From the NCBI GenBank assembly GCA_016125265.1, contig WGMC01000036.1, positions 93,074-157,073 on the forward strand: 64,000 nucleotides of DNA, written 5' to 3'. Position 1 is the stretch's first letter, and every line of letters begins with the position of its first letter. Below the pieces are notes generated by a model. The model searched no databases. It had not been told where the DNA came from and was given only the letters and a program-made list of their open reading frames with translations. The position numbers and the translations under genes were made by a program. Source of the stretch: Planctomycetaceae bacterium. GTDB taxonomy: Bacteria > Planctomycetota > UBA1135 > GCA-002686595. Positions 60,204-64,000 of the stretch are shown piece after piece.

Positions 60204-61613
60204 ATGGCCCATTGGCGACAGGAATGCGGAGCCCAACTTCGCCTGGCGGGACCGGTGGTCTTGGCCCAGTTGGGCATGATGGCCATGGGCCTCGTGGACA
60301 CGATCTTCGTCGGCCACATGGCGCCGGGCGAGGCCCCCGTCGCGCTTTCGGCCGTCGCCCTCGGCAACACCCTTTTCTTTCTCGTGGGCGCGTTCTGTTT
60401 CGGGGCCATGTCGGCCCTCGATCCGGTGCTGTCCCAGGCCCGCGGCGCCGGCGACGAGCGCGGATTCCAGCTCGGTATGCAGCGCGGACTCGTGCTCGCG
60501 CTGGCTCTGTCCGCGGTGTTCTCCGTGCCGCTTTGGTTCGCGCCGACCTGGCTGCGCGAGATGGGCCAGCAGCCCGAGGTGATTCCGTACGCGGCGGCGT
60601 ACGCCCGCATCGCGATCCCGAGTTTGCCCGCGCTGCTCCTGTTCTTCCTGCTGCGCCAGGCGCTCCAGGTGCTCGGGAACCTGCGGCCGGTGCTCGTGAT
60701 CGTGTTCGCCGCGAACCTCTTGAACGCGGCCCTCGACTGGATGTGGGTGCACGGCAACTTCGGATTCTCAGGGCACGGGGTCGTCGGTGCGTCGTGGGCG
60801 TCCACGGCGTCGCGGTGGTTCCTTTGCCTCGGGCTCGCGTGGCTGGCGCGCGGGCAGTTGTCGACGCGGATTGGTGTGTTGACGCGGGAAGCGCTGCGGC
60901 TCGCGCCCCTTCGCCGTTTGCTCCGTTTGGGAGTGCCGATCGGGTTGCAGAGCGAGCTCGAGTTCGCTGCGTTCGCCGTCGTCGCCGTCATGATGGGCTG
61001 GATCGGCGTGGTGGAGCAGAGCTCGCACATGCTCGCGATCCAGGTCGCGTCGTTGACGTTCATGGTGCCCCTCGGCGTGGGCGTGGCCGCCGGTGTGCGT
61101 GTCGGCTTGCACGTGGGTGCGGGGCGTGGTGCGGACGTGCGGCGTTCGGCCGCCGTGGCGCTGGGGCTCGGCTGCGCGTTCATGGGGACGTCGGGGCTCG
61201 TGCTGTGGTCCCTGGCCGAGCCGATCGCGCGGCTCTTGACGGCCGATCCCGACCTGGTGCGCTTCACAGCCAGCCTGTTGCCCCTGGCCGCGGCGTTCCA
61301 ACTCTTCGACGGTGTGCAGGTGGTGGCCCTCGGCATCCTGCGGGGTGTCGGCGACACGCTCGTGCCGATGGCGATCAACCTGGTGGGCTACTGGGCGGTT
61401 GGGTTCCCGATCGGGTACTGGTTGGCCTTTGGGCAGGACCTCGGCGCCCACGGACTGTGGTGGGGGCTGGTGGTGGGGCTCGGTTCGGTCGGCGGGCTGC
61501 TCGCGTTGCGTGTGCGGCTGCGGCTCGCCCGCGACATCGTGCGCATCGACCTCGACCGCGGGCGGGGCGGCGCCGCCGGCGCGCAGCCCGAGCCTGGGCC
61601 TGGTCCGCGCTGA
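60204..61613 (+). CDS. MATE-family efflux transporter
   Basis: This 469-residue polytopic protein fits the MATE/NorM family in length and pattern. It has GPVVLAQLGMMAMGLVDTIFVG in the first helices, GAMSALDPVLSQARGAGD, and the second-half counterpart GVPIGLQSELEFAAF. Twelve membrane segments are expected. It would export cationic drugs or metabolites using an H+ or Na+ gradient. ATG 60204 is chosen; ATG 60189 is in frame and possible. Confidence 0.9.
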   Translation: MAHWRQECGAQLRLAGPVVLAQLGMMAMGLVDTIFVGHMAPGEAPVALSAVALGNTLFFLVGAFCFGAMSALDPVLSQARGAGDERGFQLGMQRGLVLALALSAVFSVPLWFAPTWLREMGQQPEVIPYAAAYARIAIPSLPALLLFFLLRQALQVLGNLRPVLVIVFAANLLNAALDWMWVHGNFGFSGHGVVGASWASTASRWFLCLGLAWLARGQLSTRIGVLTREALRLAPLRRLLRLGVPIGLQSELEFAAFAVVAVMMGWIGVVEQSSHMLAIQVASLTFMVPLGVGVAAGVRVGLHVGAGRGADVRRSAAVALGLGCAFMGTSGLVLWSLAEPIARLLTADPDLVRFTASLLPLAAAFQLFDGVQVVALGILRGVGDTLVPMAINLVGYWAVGFPIGYWLAFGQDLGAHGLWWGLVVGLGSVGGLLALRVRLRLARDIVRIDLDRGRGGAAGAQPEPGPGPR

Positions 61614-61656
61614 ATGCGCTTCGCCGGGGACGCGCGGCGGGTAGGCTCCTCTGCCG

Positions 61657-62778
61657 ATGGAACCGTTGGAACCGCCCGTGGCCCACCGTCCGGCCCGCTC
61701 CGGCGCCGGCGCGCTCGCCTACCTGGCCGTACTGGCCACGGTGGGGGTCCTGTGGGTCGCGCGGGACCTGCTGATCCCATTCGCGGTCGCGCTGATGGTG
61801 TGGGTGCTGCTACGCGCCCTCGCCGACGCGATCGGCCGCCTGCGCTGGCGCGGGGTGGCGTTGCCGGGCTGGAGCCGCCTCGGCGCCGCGATGGCCGTCG
61901 TCGGCTTGGGCGGTTGGTTCCTGGTGCGCATCGTCGCGCGCAACGCGGTGCGTGTGCAGGAGCAGGCGCCGGCCTACCAGGCGAACCTGACGGCACGGCT
62001 CGACCGCCTCGCCGAGGATGCCGGGTTCGACTACAAGACCCAGGTGGAGAGCCTCTTGGGCGGCGGCGACTTCAACTTCATGGGCTGGGTCGGGACGATC
62101 GCGGGTGAGCTGAGCTCCCTGGCAGGCTCCCTGGGGTTGGTGTTGATCTACCTGCTCTTCCTGTTGGTGGAGCAGCGCTACTTCCCCGTGAAGCTGGCGT
62201 CGCTCGTCCCCGATGGCGCGCGGCGCCTCGAAGTTGCGCACCTGATCGCGCGGGCCCGCGGCCAGATCGAGAGTTACGTGGTGATCAAGTTCGGCGCGAG
62301 TGCGCTGACAGGTGCCCTCTCGTGGGGCATCCTGGCGTACTTGAACGTGGACTTCGCGGCCTTCTGGGGCCTCGTGATCTTCCTTCTGAACTTCATTCCG
62401 ACCATTGGTTCGATCGTCGGCGTGTTGCTGCCGCTCGCGCTGATCCTGGTGCAGTTCCCCGAGCCGCTCACCCCGTTCGTGATCGCCTTCGTCGGTTTGG
62501 GCGCGGTGCAGTTCCTGATCGGCAACGTGCTCGAACCGCGTTGGACCAGCGGAAGCCTGGACCTCTCGCCGCTCGCGCTGCTGCTCTCCCTGGCCGTTTG
62601 GGGCCAGATCTGGGGCATCGTCGGCATGTTCCTCTCCGTGCCGCTGACCGTGATCCTCGCCATCGGCTGTTCCCAGTTCCCGCGCACTCGGTGGATCACG
62701 GTGCTGCTCTCGGAGCGCGGGGCGCCCGCGCGCTCGACACCGCCTCCCGCGGTACCCAAGGTTCCCCCCACCCCATGA
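61657..62778 (+). CDS. AI-2E family transporter (PerM-like)
   Basis: This 373-residue membrane protein has the AI-2E/PerM layout: paired helices at the N-terminus, a soluble loop, and a C-terminal block of helices with GLVIFLLNFIPTIGSIVG and VEPR-like LIGNVLEPRWTSGSLDLSP. Family members export small molecules or act as Na+/H+ antiporters; the autoinducer name should not be taken literally. Its stop overlaps the ATG of the DUF368 gene (ATGA), so the two are co-translated. Confidence 0.88.
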   Translation: MEPLEPPVAHRPARSGAGALAYLAVLATVGVLWVARDLLIPFAVALMVWVLLRALADAIGRLRWRGVALPGWSRLGAAMAVVGLGGWFLVRIVARNAVRVQEQAPAYQANLTARLDRLAEDAGFDYKTQVESLLGGGDFNFMGWVGTIAGELSSLAGSLGLVLIYLLFLLVEQRYFPVKLASLVPDGARRLEVAHLIARARGQIESYVVIKFGASALTGALSWGILAYLNVDFAAFWGLVIFLLNFIPTIGSIVGVLLPLALILVQFPEPLTPFVIAFVGLGAVQFLIGNVLEPRWTSGSLDLSPLALLLSLAVWGQIWGIVGMFLSVPLTVILAIGCSQFPRTRWITVLLSERGAPARSTPPPAVPKVPPTP

Positions 62779-63848
62779 GCATCCAATCGCAAGTCGACGC
62801 CGCGCCCCGCATCCACGATCCCGTGCCGCCCCCGGCCTGGCGCGTGGTGCTGGGCGGGCTGTTGATGGGCCTCGCCAACCTGGTGCCCGGCATCAGCGGC
62901 GGCACGATGATCCTTGCACTCGGCCTCTACGACCGGTTCATCGGCACTCTGGCGGACCTGTCGCGGCTGCGGCTGCGGCTGCCGAGTTTGGTCTTCATGG
63001 GCCTGCTCGCGATCGGCGTCGCCGCGGCGTTCCTGTTCGCCTCGAAGGGCGTCGTGTACCTCGTGACCCACCACCGCTGGGCGATGTACAGCCTGTTCAT
63101 CGGGCTGACGCTCGGCGGAGCGCCCGAGTTGTGGCGCCTGGCCGGGCGCATGCGGCCGGCGGTGCTGGTGTCGATCGCCGCCGGTTTCGGCGGCATGTGG
63201 CTTTTCGCCCAAAGTGGTCAGAGCGCGATCCAGGAGAACTGGCTGACCCTTGGGCTGATCGGCATGGCCGCCGCGGCGAGCATGATCCTGCCGGGCATCT
63301 CGGGCGCCTACGTGCTTTTGATCTTCGGGGTGTACGAGACGGTGATCGGTTCGCTCTCCGCCACCAGCTTGCGCGAGGACCTCGGCGCGAGCCTCGCGGT
63401 GCTCGTGCCTGTCGGGGTGGGCGCCGTGCTCGGCATCGGGCTGCTGTCGAACGCGCTCAAGTGGCTGCTGCGCGTGGCGTCGGGACCGACGCACGGCGTG
63501 TTGCTCGGGCTGCTCTTCGGCTCGGTGCTCGGCCTCTGGCCCTTCCAGCGGCCGGTGCACCCGGACCTCGCGCACCCGGTGAAACGCAAGGCCGTCGAAG
63601 CGGTCGTGCTTCGCGGTGAGAACTTCGCGGAGGCCCGCGAGCGCACCGGTGTCGAGTGGGACGACGCCGCGTTCGCGCGCTCGGTAGAACCCTACCGCGG
63701 GCGCAGCAAGGGCGAGATCAAGCGGCTCTCGGGCCAACTGGAGCGCACCGAGGTCGATCCGACCGAGGGTGCGATGGCGCTCGGGCTGCTCGTCGTGGGA
63801 TTCGGCGCGACGGCCCTGCTGGCGCGCGGTGGACGGAAGAAGGACTAG
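62775..63848 (+). CDS. DUF368 membrane protein, PopT-like lipid-carrier transporter
   Basis: This 357-residue membrane protein belongs to the DUF368 family. Its two internally similar halves are marked by GLANLVPGISGGTMILALG and AAASMILPGISGAYVLLIFG. Members of this family (PopT) are known to return undecaprenyl phosphate across the membrane for reuse in wall and polysaccharide synthesis. This would serve MraY/MurG and the glycan operon in the same window. A soluble C-terminal region of about 90 residues before the last helix is unusual and of unknown role. It overlaps the AI-2E gene by 4 nt. Confidence 0.87.
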   Translation: MSIQSQVDAAPRIHDPVPPPAWRVVLGGLLMGLANLVPGISGGTMILALGLYDRFIGTLADLSRLRLRLPSLVFMGLLAIGVAAAFLFASKGVVYLVTHHRWAMYSLFIGLTLGGAPELWRLAGRMRPAVLVSIAAGFGGMWLFAQSGQSAIQENWLTLGLIGMAAAASMILPGISGAYVLLIFGVYETVIGSLSATSLREDLGASLAVLVPVGVGAVLGIGLLSNALKWLLRVASGPTHGVLLGLLFGSVLGLWPFQRPVHPDLAHPVKRKAVEAVVLRGENFAEARERTGVEWDDAAFARSVEPYRGRSKGEIKRLSGQLERTEVDPTEGAMALGLLVVGFGATALLARGGRKKD

Positions 63849-63891
63849 CCCGGATTATCCACCACGTTTGCGATCGGACGGCCCAACCGGC

Positions 63892-64000
63892 GGCCTTCGG
63901 CCGCCTTTCGCCGCCTGGTGGCACTTTGGGGCCGCGGCCGTCCTCGACGACCTGTTCAAGGTCGACTGCGGATGCCACGGCCCCAAAGCACCACCAGACA
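63892..64000. repeat. Inverted-repeat region at the right edge
   Basis: TGGTGGCACTTTGGGGCC (63916-63933) pairs with GGCCCCAAAGCACCACCA (63979-63996) with two mismatches. Inside lies a smaller hairpin, GACCT-GTTCA-AGGTC (63949-63963). Just upstream, GGCGGCC and GGCCGCC form a 7-bp stem with a TTC loop followed by TTT, which may terminate the DUF368 message. Whether the large structure is an RNA element or the end of a repeat cannot be decided because the window stops here. Confidence 0.6.

Noticed and set aside
1..64000. tRNA or rRNA genes
   Set aside because: The few intergenic gaps were read on both strands and no cloverleaf or rRNA-like sequence was recognised; a tRNAscan or Infernal run would settle it.

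Overview
The window is a GC-rich bacterial chromosome segment, densely coded, with many 1 to 4 nt start/stop overlaps and frequent GTG and TTG starts. The best guess is a member of the Planctomycetota (inference, not proven). It carries a division and cell wall (dcw) cluster that stops after murB without ftsQ, ftsA or ftsZ, as expected for a phylum lacking FtsZ. It also has repeat elements built on CCTGGGGCGTTGCCCCAGG-type palindromes and an olefin-type (Ole) hydrocarbon pathway. No rRNA, tRNA, CRISPR array, integrase or transposase was recognised.

Layout. (1) 1-9827: a surface-polysaccharide operon with the end of a Wzt-like ABC exporter ATPase, a frameshifted family-2 glycosyltransferase, a PIG-L deacetylase, a PIG-L/GT2 fusion, another GT2 and three GT4 enzymes. 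(2) 9832-11485: a lipoprotein and a small cysteine-rich protein. (3) 11551-26798: the dcw cluster, in the order mraZ, rsmH, ftsL-like, ftsI, murE, murF, mraY, ftsW, a LysM protein, a small exported protein, murG, murC, murB. murD is missing from its usual place between mraY and ftsW. (4) 27094-31758: an anchored protein of unknown function, thrS, and a Tat-exported Fe/Mn superoxide dismutase. (5) 31780-32418: two non-coding repeat elements containing 17-bp tandem repeats. (6) 32455-36327: oleD, an ECF sigma factor with a membrane protein, and two VOC-fold proteins. (7) 36338-45596, minus strand: one tightly packed operon coding for a GbsR/MarR-type regulator, a ketoacyl synthase, an acyl carrier protein, two phytoene-desaturase-like flavoproteins, a FabZ-like dehydratase, a FabI-like reductase, OleB and OleC. 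(8) 45792-49992: a large secreted protein of unknown function and oleA. (9) 50041-54046: dinB, a PH-domain membrane protein, and a BlaI/M56-peptidase pair followed by a DUF1579 protein. (10) 54047-54350: a second repeat element. (11) 54361-63848: polA, a HAD phosphatase, a rhomboid protease, an SGNH hydrolase, a MATE exporter, an AI-2E-type permease and a DUF368 (PopT-like) lipid-carrier transporter. (12) An imperfect inverted repeat at the right edge.

How the genes fit together. The dcw genes supply cytoplasmic and membrane steps of peptidoglycan synthesis; MurE carries the DNPR signature of meso-diaminopimelate addition. The DUF368 protein may recycle the lipid carrier used both by MraY/MurG and by the glycan operon. 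The most interesting system is the fatty-acid-like operon joined to oleB and oleC. With oleA and oleD nearby, the window encodes a complete OleABCD set next to its own ACP, ketoacyl synthase, dehydratase, reductase and two desaturase/isomerase-like flavoproteins. A 24-bp near-palindrome at the regulator's 5' end is the likely control site.
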